Shown here one piece after another: positions 13,756 to 23,065 of a DNA stretch of 26,176 bases (position 1 is the first letter of the stretch; every line of letters begins with the position of its first letter). Origin of the DNA: JAYWIG01 sp043789035 (GTDB taxonomy: Bacteria > Pseudomonadota > Gammaproteobacteria > Burkholderiales > Burkholderiaceae_E); the NCBI GenBank assembly GCA_043789035.1, contig JAYWIG010000332.1, positions 1 to 26,176 of the forward strand, given 5' to 3'. The position numbers were made by a program, and so were the translations under genes. The notes below the pieces were generated by a model. That model was not told the DNA's origin, searched no databases, and saw nothing but the letters and a program-made list of their open reading frames with translations.

Positions 13756-16700
13756 ACTCTATGAACACTACACACTTGAACCCAACGACTATCGACACTA
13801 AATGGCAGTTTTGGATTGATAGGGGAGGTACTTTTACCGATATCGTCGCCAGGCGCCCAGATGGCCAGTTATTAACGTCTAAGTTGCTAAGTGAAAACCC
13901 AGAACAATATTCCGATGCTGCAGTAGAAGGTATTCGCCGGTTAATGGGGCTTTCTCCAGATCAGTCGATTGATGCGGCAATGGTGGAAGTTGTGAAAATG
14001 GGCACAACGGTTGCTACAAACGCCTTGCTGGAACGAAAGGGTGAACCTGTACTTTTAGTTGTTACAAAAGGCTTTGCCGATGCACTGCGCATTGCGTATC
14101 AAAATCGTCCTAAGCTGTTTGAGCGACGAATAGTTTTACCAGAATTACTTTACAAAAACGTCGTTGAAATCGAAGAACGTTTAGATGCGCAAGGTAAAGT
14201 GCTTATTGCTATAGAAGAGGCTAAGGCAGCTGTTGATATGCAAGCGGCTTTTGCCACTGGAGTAAGGTCTGTGGCTATCGTGCTCATGCACGCTTACTTA
14301 AACCCTATTCATGAAAAAGTATTGCAGACGATAGCTCGTAGAGTTGGATTTACTCAGATATCGGTTTCGCATATCTCATCCCCCCTTGTGAAGTATGTGG
14401 CACGCGGTGATACCACCGTGGTAGATGCTTATTTATCGCCAGTGTTGCGCCGGTACGTAAATCAAGTTGCTGCGCAAATGCCTGAGGTTCGATTGCAGTT
14501 TATGCAGTCCAATGGTGGCTTAACCAATGCCACTGTATTTCAAGGTAAAGATGCCATTCTCTCTGGCCCTGCTGGTGGCATTGTTGGTATGGCAAGGGTG
14601 TCTGAAGCTGCTGGATTTCATAAAGTCATTGGTTTTGATATGGGCGGCACATCAACCGATGTGTCCCATTTCGACGGTGAGTTCGAGCGCGCTTTTGACA
14701 CCTTAGTCGCGGGTGTCCGGGTTCGTGCGCCTATAATGAGTATTCATACTGTAGCAGCGGGCGGCGGTTCGATACTGCACTTTGATGGCGCTCGATTGCG
14801 AGTGGGGCCAGATTCTGCAGGGGCTAACCCTGGCCCTGCCTGCTATCGTCGCGGTGGCCCACTCACAGTGACCGATGCAAACGTGATGCTTGGCAAAATT
14901 CAACCAGCGTTTTTCCCGTCGGTTTTCGGCCCGAATGCCGATCAGCCTTTGGATGCGGACGTTGTGAAGTCGAAATTCGATGACTTATCCGCAGAGATTT
15001 CTAAGACTTCAGGAAACACTATTGCCCCCGAGGCTTTGGCGCAAGGTTTTATCGATATTGCAGTTGCGAATATGGCCAATGCCATTAAGAAGATATCGGT
15101 GCAGCGTGGCTATGACGTCACCGAGTACACCTTGACGACCTTTGGTGGCGCAGGTGGTCAGCACGCTTGTTTGGTGGCTGATGCTTTGGCCATGCAAAGT
15201 GTTTTGGCTCACCCTTTGGCTGGCGTATTGTCGGCCTACGGGATGGGGCTTGCGGTACAAACTGCAATGAAAGAAAAATCTGTTGAAGTGTCGCTCGATT
15301 CGCAAGGCTTGGCAACGGCGCGGCAAACCGCGTTACAGCTTGGTGAATTGGCAAGGGCTGATCTTATTGCGCAAGGTGAAACAATCGAAGGCTTGCAAAC
15401 CGTGGCACGGCTACTGCTGCGTTATCAGGGAACGGATACGTCTTTATCCGTCACGCTGGAAAGCACATCAACCACTGAGCAACTCAAGTCGAAGTTCGAG
15501 GTGCTTTACAAACAACGTTTTGCATTTCTGATGGCGTCACGCCCGTTGGTGATTGAGTCGGCTGTTGTCGAAGCGACCGCTGTAGCGATGAACGCGCCAT
15601 CAAGCGAGAGTTTTGTACCTAGTTCAAAAACGGTAGCTAGTGCTAAAGCATCTGTTCGAGTGTATATGCAAGGCGAGTGGTGTGATACGCCTGTTTACGA
15701 TCGTGCCAATTTAAGTGCCGATACCACTATTGTAGGGCCTGCAATTATTGCCGAAGCGAATGCGACAACAGCCGTTGAAGTTGGCTGGCAAGCGGTGATT
15801 ACTGACGTTGGTGACTTGGTGCTCAAACGGGTTTTTGCAAGGCCAAAAGCTGTTGCGGCTGGCACCACGGCTGACCCGGTTTTGCTGGAGATTTTCAACA
15901 ATCTCTTTATGTCGATTGCGGAACAAATGGGCTATCGATTACAGAATACGGCTCATTCGGTGAACATTAAAGAGCGCCTCGACTTTTCGTGCGCAGTGTT
16001 TGACGATGACGGCCAATTGGTGGCCAATGCACCACATATGCCAGTGCATCTAGGGTCGATGGGCGCCAGCATTACGGCGGTGATTGAGGCCAACAAAGGC
16101 TCGATTCGCCCCGGCGATGTCTATGTGTTGAACGACCCTTACGCCGGTGGAACTCATTTGCCCGATGTTACGGTGGTCACCCCGGTATTTGATGATTCTG
16201 GCTCGAAAATATTGTTCTATGTCGGCTCTCGTGGACATCATGCCGACATCGGTGGAACAACGCCTGGTTCTATGCCTCCAGATAGCAAAACAATCGATGA
16301 GGAAGGCGTATTGCTGACAAACTTCAAACTCATTGAAGGCGGTGAAATGCGCGAAGCGCAGTTCAGGCATGCGCTTGAATCTGCACCTTATCCAACTCGC
16401 AATACCGAGCAAAACTTAGCCGATTTACGCGCTCAAGTTGCCGCCAATGAGAAAGGGCGAGAAGAGCTTCTGAAGATGGTGCAACACTTTGGGCTGCAAA
16501 CCGTTCAAGCCTATATGCGCCATGTGCAAGACAACGCCGAGGAATCTGTGCGGCGTGTTATTGGCGCACTAAAAGATGGGCAATTCGAAGTGCCTATCGA
16601 TAATGGGTCTTGCATCAAAGTCGCTATTCGAGTGAATGCCAAAGAGCGCAGTGCGGAAATCGATTTCACCGGAACATCGGCGCAGCAACCTAATAATTTC

Positions 16701-17399
16701 AATGCTCCACGCGCGGTGACGTTCGCAGCGGTGCTCTATGTTTTTAGAACGTTGGTGGATGATGAGATTCCGATGAATGCTGGCTGCTTAAAGCCGCTCA
16801 AAATCATCGTGCCTGAAGGCTGCATGTTGAACCCGGTGTATCCGGCTGCGGTGGTGGCTGGTAATGTTGAAACATCAACCTGCATCACCAATTGTTTATA
16901 TGGCGCACTCGGTAATATGGGCTCTTCACAGCCAACCGTGAATAACTTTACATTTGGTAATTCTCGCTACCAATACTATGAAACGATATCTGGCGGATCG
17001 GGCGCTGGGGAGGGGTTTGACGGTGCGTCAGTCGTGCAAACCCATATGACTAACAGTCGCTTAACAGACCCTGAAATTTTAGAGCTACGCTTTCCTGTGC
17101 GACTGATGAGTTATGCGATTAAGCAAGGGTCTGGTGGCGCTGGTCGCTGGCAAGGCGGCAATGGAGGCGTTCGTAAAATTAAGTTTTTAGAAGCCATGAC
17201 CGCTTCGATTCTTTCTAACGGTAGGATTCATCCCGCCTTTGGCGCTCAGGGTGGTGGTGCAGGGAATAAGGGCTTGAACTATGTACTTCGAACGGATGGC
17301 TCGCGACTTGATTTAAGCCATGCTGACAAAGCCGATTTACAGCCCGGCGATGTGTTTGTTATCGAAACACCGGGTGGTGGCGGGTTCGGCGTGACGTGA
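13752..17399 (+). CDS. Fused hydantoinase A/B, 5-oxoprolinase-type ATP-dependent amidohydrolase
   Basis: 1215-residue protein with both halves of the HyuA-HyuB family in one chain, as in eukaryotic-type 5-oxoprolinase, which converts L-5-oxoproline, ATP and water to L-glutamate, ADP and phosphate. The HyuA half (about 1-695) has the actin-like ATPase motifs FWIDRGGTFTDIV (about 20-32), VKMGTTVATNALLERKG, GFDMGGTSTDVSHFDG (about 294-309), and GGGSILHFDGARLRVGPDSAG. The HyuB half starts near 706 (PVLLEIFNNLFMSIAEQMG) with ERLDFSCAVFD, APHMPVHLGSMG, VLNDPYAGGTHLPDV and RGHHADIGGTTPGSMPP, and ends with a glycine-rich tail. The start is the ATG overlapping the racemase stop; an upstream TTG at 13731 is less likely. 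Acetone carboxylase and N-methylhydantoinase share this architecture, so the exact substrate is uncertain. Confidence 0.88.
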   Translation: MNSMNTTHLNPTTIDTKWQFWIDRGGTFTDIVARRPDGQLLTSKLLSENPEQYSDAAVEGIRRLMGLSPDQSIDAAMVEVVKMGTTVATNALLERKGEPVLLVVTKGFADALRIAYQNRPKLFERRIVLPELLYKNVVEIEERLDAQGKVLIAIEEAKAAVDMQAAFATGVRSVAIVLMHAYLNPIHEKVLQTIARRVGFTQISVSHISSPLVKYVARGDTTVVDAYLSPVLRRYVNQVAAQMPEVRLQFMQSNGGLTNATVFQGKDAILSGPAGGIVGMARVSEAAGFHKVIGFDMGGTSTDVSHFDGEFERAFDTLVAGVRVRAPIMSIHTVAAGGGSILHFDGARLRVGPDSAGANPGPACYRRGGPLTVTDANVMLGKIQPAFFPSVFGPNADQPLDADVVKSKFDDLSAEISKTSGNTIAPEALAQGFIDIAVANMANAIKKISVQRGYDVTEYTLTTFGGAGGQHACLVADALAMQSVLAHPLAGVLSAYGMGLAVQTAMKEKSVEVSLDSQGLATARQTALQLGELARADLIAQGETIEGLQTVARLLLRYQGTDTSLSVTLESTSTTEQLKSKFEVLYKQRFAFLMASRPLVIESAVVEATAVAMNAPSSESFVPSSKTVASAKASVRVYMQGEWCDTPVYDRANLSADTTIVGPAIIAEANATTAVEVGWQAVITDVGDLVLKRVFARPKAVAAGTTADPVLLEIFNNLFMSIAEQMGYRLQNTAHSVNIKERLDFSCAVFDDDGQLVANAPHMPVHLGSMGASITAVIEANKGSIRPGDVYVLNDPYAGGTHLPDVTVVTPVFDDSGSKILFYVGSRGHHADIGGTTPGSMPPDSKTIDEEGVLLTNFKLIEGGEMREAQFRHALESAPYPTRNTEQNLADLRAQVAANEKGREELLKMVQHFGLQTVQAYMRHVQDNAEESVRRVIGALKDGQFEVPIDNGSCIKVAIRVNAKERSAEIDFTGTSAQQPNNFNAPRAVTFAAVLYVFRTLVDDEIPMNAGCLKPLKIIVPEGCMLNPVYPAAVVAGNVETSTCITNCLYGALGNMGSSQPTVNNFTFGNSRYQYYETISGGSGAGEGFDGASVVQTHMTNSRLTDPEILELRFPVRLMSYAIKQGSGGAGRWQGGNGGVRKIKFLEAMTASILSNGRIHPAFGAQGGGAGNKGLNYVLRTDGSRLDLSHADKADLQPGDVFVIETPGGGGFGVT

Positions 17400-17433
17400 A
17401 TAGGGGCACTAAGAGGCAGTTCTTGCTGCGATT

Positions 17434-17439
17434 TATAAT
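17434..17439 (+). promoter_or_regulatory. -10 element upstream of purL
   Basis: TATAAT at 17434-17439 in the 75-bp gap before the purL ATG. No good -35 is found at 16-18 bp (the sequence there is near AAGAGG), so this would be a weak or activator-dependent promoter, or purL is partly read from upstream. No riboswitch-sized leader is available. Confidence 0.4.
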
Positions 17440-17474
17440 GGTAGCTTCGCTGCTTTCTAGGCTCCTTCTTTGCC

Positions 17475-20400
17475 ATGTTTCATACCCATTTGTTTGGCGG
17501 AAACGCCATCTCGGCTTTCCGCGCATCCCGCATTCTTGAACAACTGGGCGCAAAAGCGCTCGCTAACAGCGGCGCTGCCGCCGGACTAGCTAGCCTGTTT
17601 GGTGGAAAATCAAACACAAGCCTGTCGGCAGATCATTTTTATCTGATCGAATCAGAACATGCCCTAGGGGGCGACGAAACGAAACGTCTTTGCGCTTTAT
17701 TACAGGAACCGGGCTCCGAGGTTGGCACTAAACCTCCCCTTGTAAAAGACCAGCAATTGTTTGTCACGCCGCGTGTTGGTACCGTATCGCCTTGGGCTAG
17801 CAAGGCGCTTGATATCGTAAAAAACTGCGGGTTTAAGGGCATTACGCGTATCGAACGTGGTGTGGCGTTTGCAAGTAATCGCAAAGAAGGCTTTGACAGT
17901 GTATTCAGAGCATTGCTGCATGATCGCATGACAGAATCAACCCATGCAAGCTTACCAACTGGCGCAGCGCTCTTTGCGGCAACTCAAGGCAAGCCAACGC
18001 AACGCATTCCAGTGATGAGCCAAGGGCGCAACGCTTTGGTTGTCGCAAACACTGAACTCGGTTTGGCCTTGTCAGCCGATGAGATCGATTACCTCGTGGC
18101 AGCGTTTGAAAAAGAGAAACGCGACCCGAGTGATGTTGAGCTTATGATGTTCGCTCAGGCGAATTCCGAGCATTGCAGGCATAAGATTTTTAATGGCGAT
18201 TGGATAGTCGATGGTGCTGCACAAGACGACAGCCTGTTTGGCATGATTCGAGCGACGCACAAGGCGAACCCGGAAGGCACCGAAGTAGCCTATGCAGACA
18301 ACGCTGCAGTGCTCACTGGCGTGCAATCGCAACGTTTCTTCGCAAAACAAGATGAGGATACTGGCCGTTATGCCGCCGAACCGATGCTGACGCATAGTTT
18401 GCTGAAAGTCGAAACGCATAATCATCCGACGGCTATCTCGCCTTGGCCGGGTGCTGCGACGGGTGCAGGTGGCGAAATTCGCGATGAAGGTGCTACTGGG
18501 CGCGGCGCAAAGCCCAAATTTGGTTTAACCGGTTTTAGTGTTTCCCATCTGCACATTCCCGGCTTCGAGCAAGACTGGGAAGTTAGTGGCAGACTTGGCC
18601 CGGAACGCATCGCATCACCTTTGCAGATTATGTTGGAGGCCCCGATTGGAGGGGCGGCATTTAATAACGAGTTTGGTCGGCCAAACCTCGCTGGTTACTT
18701 TCGAAGCTATGAGCAACAAATTGATGAAATCAGCGGTGCAAACCATATTCGTGGTTATCACAAACCCATCATGGTGGCGGGTGGCGTGGGCAACCTCGAC
18801 GCTCAGCACACATTTAAAAATCCGCTTCCCGTTGGCAGCTTATTGATCGCACTTGGTGGCCCAGGCATGCGAATTGGTGTAGGTGGCGGTGCTGCATCAA
18901 GTATGAGCTCCGGCACAAATTCAGAGGCTCTTGATTTTGCATCTGTGCAGCGCGGAAACCCAGAAATGCAACGTCGAGCACAAGAGGTTCTTGATCGTTG
19001 TTGGGCTAAAGGCGCTGACAATCCGATTTTGTCGATTCATGACGTTGGTGCCGGCGGCTTATCAAATGCATTTCCTGAGATTGTTGATGGTGCGGGGCGC
19101 TCAGCAGTCTTCGACTTAGCAAAAATTCCGCTTGAAGAGCTAGGTATGTCAGCCGCTGAGATTTGGTGCAATGAATCGCAAGAGCGCTATGTGCTCGCGA
19201 TTGCACCGGGCAGCCTTAGCCTGTTCGATTATTACTGCAAACGGGAGCGGTGTATTTATGCCGTGGTTGGGGAAGTTACAGATACCGGGCAGTTAATCGT
19301 TAAAAATACCTCGTCAAATGAAACTGCTTTACCGGTCGATATGCCGATGTCGGTGCTGCTTGGTAAGCCACCGAAAATGCAGCGCGATGATGCAAGATCG
19401 CAGCGCCAATTCAAAGCCATCGATGCTGCTGGGTATGACATCGGCGATTTAGTCAAGAAGGTATTGAAGCACCCAACCGTTGCAAGTAAAAACTTCCTCA
19501 TCACCATTGGCGACAGAACCGTTGGTGGCTTGTGTTCTCGCGACCAAATGGTAGGGCCTTGGCAAGTACCGGTGAGCGACGTAGCCGTCGGCCTGATGGA
19601 TTTTCAAGGTTACCGGGGTGAAGCGATGGCCATGGGCGAGCGTACGCCACTGGCTGTAATTAACTCAGCTGCTGCATCTAGAGTTGCTATTGGCGAATCA
19701 ATTACCAATATTGCCGCTGCAAGCATCAGCAACATTCGCGATATTAAGCTTTCGGCTAACTGGATGGCCGCATGCGGAGTGAAGCATGAAGATGCAGCAC
19801 TTTTTGATGCCGTTAAAGCCGCTAGCGATATTTGTATCGCGTTAGGTGTGGCAATTCCCGTGGGCAAAGACTCGTTATCAATGCGAACTGCATGGAAAAA
19901 CGATCAGGGGAATCATGAAGTATTTTCACCCGTGTCGTTGATTGCTACTGCATTTGCACCCGTCTCAGACGCTCGCAAGGTATTAACTCCGCAATTGCGG
20001 ACTGATATCGATAGCAGCTTAATTCTGATTGATCTAAGTGCAGGCAAGCAACGCTTGGGTGGCTCTATTTTTGCCCAAGTTACCAATCAAGTTGGTAATG
20101 AAGTGCCTGATCTTGATGAGCCTGCTTTGCTCGTGGCGTTTGTTAACACGATTGCCAAGCTCAACGAAGAAAACTTGATCTTGGCCTATCACGATAAATC
20201 CGATGGCGGTTTGTTAGCGACGGTGGCCGAGATGGCTTTTGCTGGGCGTTGCGGTGTGTCGCTCAACATAGACTTACTGACGATAGACCCTTATTCCGCC
20301 GATTGGGGCGATTTCAAAATTCGTCCAGAGCAAGTCGCTGTTCAGCGTAACGAAATTACCGTCAAAGCCTTGTTCAATGAAGAACTAGGTGCGGTGATTC

Positions 20401-21476
20401 AAGTACCTGCCAACATGCGTAATGAAGTACTGGGTAAATTACGTCAAGCAGGTTTAAGCAAATGCAGTTTTGTAATCGGCATGGCAAACAACAAAGGTAC
20501 GATCGATGTTTATCGTGACGCCAAGGTTGTGTTCAGCGCTACTAGAGCAGAGTTGCAATCGACCTGGAGTGAAGTCAGTTATCGAATCGCTTCAATGCGA
20601 GATGAGCCGAAAAATGTTCGAGCCGAGTTCGAACGCATTCAAAAAACAGACGACAGAGGCTTGTTCTCAGAACTTACCTACAACCCAAGCGAAGATATCG
20701 CAGCTCCTTTCATTAGCAAAGGCGCAAAGCCAAAGGTCGCGATTTTGCGAGAGCAGGGTGTGAATGGCCAAATTGAAATGGCTGCGGCTTTCGATAGAGC
20801 GGGTTTCGAAGCCTATGATGTGCACATGACCGATTTATTCGAAGGTCGCCATCGCTTGGCCGACTTTAATGCTCTCGTAGCTTGTGGTGGTTTTTCCTAT
20901 GGCGATGTGTTGGGTGCCGGTACAGGTTGGGCAAAAAGTGTGTTGTTCAATGCCAAGCTCGCGGAAAATTTTGCAGAATTCTTCCAACGCAGCGATACCT
21001 TGAGTTTAGGTGTTTGTAACGGCTGCCAAATGATGTCGCAACTGAAAGCCATCATTCCCGGTGCTGAACACTGGCCGCAATTTGTACGAAATGCCTCCGA
21101 ACAATACGAGGCTAGGTTGACGATGGTTGAAGTGCTGCCAAGCCCGTCGTTGTTTTTCGCCGGAATGGCGGGTAGCAAAATGCCAATCGTCATTGCACAC
21201 GGTGAAGGCCAAGCGAAATTTTCCTCTGAAGGCCAAGCGAAACTAGCGACACCCTTAGTCGCAATGAAATTTCTAGAAAACGAATACCCAATTAACGGCA
21301 ACGGTAGCCCACATGGTTGGACTGCATTTACTACCCAAGATGGACGAGCCACGATTTCTATGCCCCATCCTGAGCGAGTTTTTAGGTCGATTCAGATGTC
21401 TTGGCGCGACACAAACTGGGGCGAGGATTCCCCGTGGATGCGCATTTTCCGCAATGCCCGTAAACAATTAGGTTGA
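17475..21476 (+). CDS. purL: Phosphoribosylformylglycinamidine synthase PurL
   Basis: Fourth step of de novo purine synthesis: FGAR + glutamine + ATP give FGAM. This is the large single-chain form of 1333 residues found in proteobacteria. An N-terminal PurS-like domain is followed by a linker with AQANSEHCRHKIFNGDW (about 226-242) and the ATP-binding VETHNHPTAISPWPGAATG... (about 313 on). A second, pseudo-symmetric synthetase domain follows, and a class I glutaminase domain runs from about 1088 (KPKVAILREQGVNGQIE). The triad is Cys1181 in GVCNGCQMM with His1298 and Glu1300 in PHPERVF. The start ATG at 17475 gives MFHTHLFGGNAISAFR, a normal PurL N-terminus, though no Shine-Dalgarno sequence is seen. 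It is not grouped with other pur genes here. A short internal duplication lies near the 3' end. Confidence 0.97.
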   Translation: MFHTHLFGGNAISAFRASRILEQLGAKALANSGAAAGLASLFGGKSNTSLSADHFYLIESEHALGGDETKRLCALLQEPGSEVGTKPPLVKDQQLFVTPRVGTVSPWASKALDIVKNCGFKGITRIERGVAFASNRKEGFDSVFRALLHDRMTESTHASLPTGAALFAATQGKPTQRIPVMSQGRNALVVANTELGLALSADEIDYLVAAFEKEKRDPSDVELMMFAQANSEHCRHKIFNGDWIVDGAAQDDSLFGMIRATHKANPEGTEVAYADNAAVLTGVQSQRFFAKQDEDTGRYAAEPMLTHSLLKVETHNHPTAISPWPGAATGAGGEIRDEGATGRGAKPKFGLTGFSVSHLHIPGFEQDWEVSGRLGPERIASPLQIMLEAPIGGAAFNNEFGRPNLAGYFRSYEQQIDEISGANHIRGYHKPIMVAGGVGNLDAQHTFKNPLPVGSLLIALGGPGMRIGVGGGAASSMSSGTNSEALDFASVQRGNPEMQRRAQEVLDRCWAKGADNPILSIHDVGAGGLSNAFPEIVDGAGRSAVFDLAKIPLEELGMSAAEIWCNESQERYVLAIAPGSLSLFDYYCKRERCIYAVVGEVTDTGQLIVKNTSSNETALPVDMPMSVLLGKPPKMQRDDARSQRQFKAIDAAGYDIGDLVKKVLKHPTVASKNFLITIGDRTVGGLCSRDQMVGPWQVPVSDVAVGLMDFQGYRGEAMAMGERTPLAVINSAAASRVAIGESITNIAAASISNIRDIKLSANWMAACGVKHEDAALFDAVKAASDICIALGVAIPVGKDSLSMRTAWKNDQGNHEVFSPVSLIATAFAPVSDARKVLTPQLRTDIDSSLILIDLSAGKQRLGGSIFAQVTNQVGNEVPDLDEPALLVAFVNTIAKLNEENLILAYHDKSDGGLLATVAEMAFAGRCGVSLNIDLLTIDPYSADWGDFKIRPEQVAVQRNEITVKALFNEELGAVIQVPANMRNEVLGKLRQAGLSKCSFVIGMANNKGTIDVYRDAKVVFSATRAELQSTWSEVSYRIASMRDEPKNVRAEFERIQKTDDRGLFSELTYNPSEDIAAPFISKGAKPKVAILREQGVNGQIEMAAAFDRAGFEAYDVHMTDLFEGRHRLADFNALVACGGFSYGDVLGAGTGWAKSVLFNAKLAENFAEFFQRSDTLSLGVCNGCQMMSQLKAIIPGAEHWPQFVRNASEQYEARLTMVEVLPSPSLFFAGMAGSKMPIVIAHGEGQAKFSSEGQAKLATPLVAMKFLENEYPINGNGSPHGWTAFTTQDGRATISMPHPERVFRSIQMSWRDTNWGEDSPWMRIFRNARKQLG
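21203..21242 (+). repeat. Short direct repeat inside purL
   Basis: TGAAGGCCAAGCGAAA occurs at 21203-21218 and again at 21227-21242, 24 bp (eight codons) apart. The protein reads EGQAK twice in HGEGQAKFSSEGQAKLATP within the glutaminase domain. The reading frame is kept. It looks like a small in-frame slippage duplication or chance codon reuse. Confidence 0.7.
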
Positions 21477-21522
21477 TTGCTCAATAAGTAACAAACAAGT
21501 AGCAAAATTTTGAAAGACAAAG

Positions 21523-22959
21523 ATGAGCAATACGATTATTCGCAACAAACTCTACATTAACGGCCATTGGGTTACCCCTCACGGCAAAGGCACTATTGAC
21601 GTTGTTGACCCGAGTACCGAGGGCATTTACGCGCAAATTCCGGAAGGTACACCGGAAGATGCAACAGACGCAGTTCTTGCAGCGCGTGCCGCCTATGATC
21701 AATGGAGCTCGTTGACTGGGGCGCAGCGCGGTGAGTATCTCGAAAAAATCGCTGCTGGGTTAAAAGCTCGAAGCGTAGATTTATCGAACGCGATTGCAAG
21801 TGAAGTTGGCATGCCGGTGAAAATGGCAGGCATGGTACAAGTTGCCGGGCCTGTCTGGAATTGGGGAAACTACGCCAAAATTGCTAAGGAATTTGAGTTC
21901 GAAACTAAACTCGGAAATTCTTTAATTGTTCGAGAGGCCATCGGCGTTGTATCTGCAATCACGCCTTGGAACTTCCCGCTAAATCAAATTACGCTGAAAG
22001 TGGCTGCGGCATTGGCCGCTGGTTGCACCGTAGTATTGAAACCCTCCGAAGTTGCGCCTATCAACGCATTTATTTTGGCGGAAGTTATTCACGAAGCGGG
22101 TGTACCGGCCGGGGTGTTTAACTTGGTTACTGGGTATGGCCCAGTCGTGGGTGAAGTATTAGCCAGCCATCCCGAGGTTGATATGGTGTCCTTCACTGGC
22201 TCTACTGGAGCAGGTAAGCGGGTTGCCGAATTAGCCGCAAAAACGGTGAAAAAAGTTGCCTTAGAGTTAGGTGGTAAATCGGCCGCTGTGATTCTTGATG
22301 ATGCCGATTTGAGGAGCTCGGTTAGAGGCACTGTTGCCAATTGCTTTTTAAATTCAGGCCAAACTTGCTCGGCAACCACCCGAATGTTGGTGCCACGGGC
22401 CAAGCTCGACGAAGCACTTGGCTATGCCAAAGAGTTCGCTCAAACCTATACCCTAGGCCCGGCGATGGGTGAGGGTGCCAAGCTCGGCCCTCTAGTGTCT
22501 GAAATTCAGCGCTCGCGGGTTCGAAACTACATTGAAAAAGGTCAAGCCGAGGGTGCAACCTTGGTAACGGGTGGTGCAGGTGCGCCAGAAAACTTAAGCA
22601 CAGGTTTCTTTGTGCAGCCAACGGTGCTGGCGGCTAAAACTAGCAAAGATACAGTTGCGCAAGAAGAGATTTTTGGCCCGGTCTTAACTGTAATTCCATT
22701 CGACTCCGAGGCAGAAGCCATCGCGATTGCGAACGATTCGCCTTATGGCTTAGGCGGCGCTGTTTTTGCTGGTACCGATGAGCATGCGATTGCAGTGGCT
22801 AAAAAGATTCGTACTGGGCAAATCAACATTAATGGTGGTCAGTGGAACCCGCAAGCACCATTTGGAGGTTACAAACAATCGGGAGTAGGCCGTGAGAACG
22901 GTCTGTACGGGATGGAAGAGTTCTTAGAATACAAGAGTTTGCAACTTAAATCTGCCTGA
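21523..22959 (+). CDS. NAD(P)-dependent aldehyde dehydrogenase family protein
   Basis: 478-residue cytoplasmic enzyme that oxidises an aldehyde to its acid. All catalytic residues are visible: Asn150 in TPWNFP, Lys173 in VLKPSEV, the Rossmann FTGSTGAGKRV (224-234), the general base Glu248 in ALELGGKSA and nucleophile Cys282 in NSGQTCSATTR. FGPVLTVIPFDSEAEAI and PFGGYKQSGVGRENG complete the family pattern. It belongs to the broad ALDH group without a recognisable substrate signature; it is not the CoA-acylating methylmalonate-semialdehyde type. It begins 46 bp after purL with a weak ribosome binding site (GAAAG), so it may be cotranscribed with purL although the pathways are unrelated. It could act on semialdehydes made by the aminotransferase elsewhere in the window, but nothing in the sequence shows that. 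Confidence 0.93.
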   Translation: MSNTIIRNKLYINGHWVTPHGKGTIDVVDPSTEGIYAQIPEGTPEDATDAVLAARAAYDQWSSLTGAQRGEYLEKIAAGLKARSVDLSNAIASEVGMPVKMAGMVQVAGPVWNWGNYAKIAKEFEFETKLGNSLIVREAIGVVSAITPWNFPLNQITLKVAAALAAGCTVVLKPSEVAPINAFILAEVIHEAGVPAGVFNLVTGYGPVVGEVLASHPEVDMVSFTGSTGAGKRVAELAAKTVKKVALELGGKSAAVILDDADLRSSVRGTVANCFLNSGQTCSATTRMLVPRAKLDEALGYAKEFAQTYTLGPAMGEGAKLGPLVSEIQRSRVRNYIEKGQAEGATLVTGGAGAPENLSTGFFVQPTVLAAKTSKDTVAQEEIFGPVLTVIPFDSEAEAIAIANDSPYGLGGAVFAGTDEHAIAVAKKIRTGQININGGQWNPQAPFGGYKQSGVGRENGLYGMEEFLEYKSLQLKSA

Positions 22960-22996
22960 CTTTTTGATAGATATGCAAATAGCAATACCTGTATAG

Positions 22997-23022
22997 GCTT
23001 GCAAAAACCCAAGGGCGCAAGC
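22997..23022 (+). terminator. Possible terminator hairpin after the aldehyde dehydrogenase gene
   Basis: GCTTGC (22997-23002) pairs with GCAAGC (23017-23022), and the loop contains CCC/GGG that can extend the stem. Only TAAGCTTTG follows, not a T-run, so intrinsic termination is doubtful. The rest of the 106-bp gap to fpr shows no convincing promoter. Confidence 0.25.
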
Positions 23023-23065
23023 TAAGCTTTGTTCCCACATCAACAAATAGACTGCTCTACATACA

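Noticed and set aside
18072..18425. 117-codon open reading frame antisense to purL
   Set aside because: Lies opposite the conserved PurL linker and ATP-binding motifs; no independent support.
20897..21352. 151-codon open reading frame antisense to the PurL glutaminase domain
   Set aside because: Antisense shadow of catalytic sequence; no domain.
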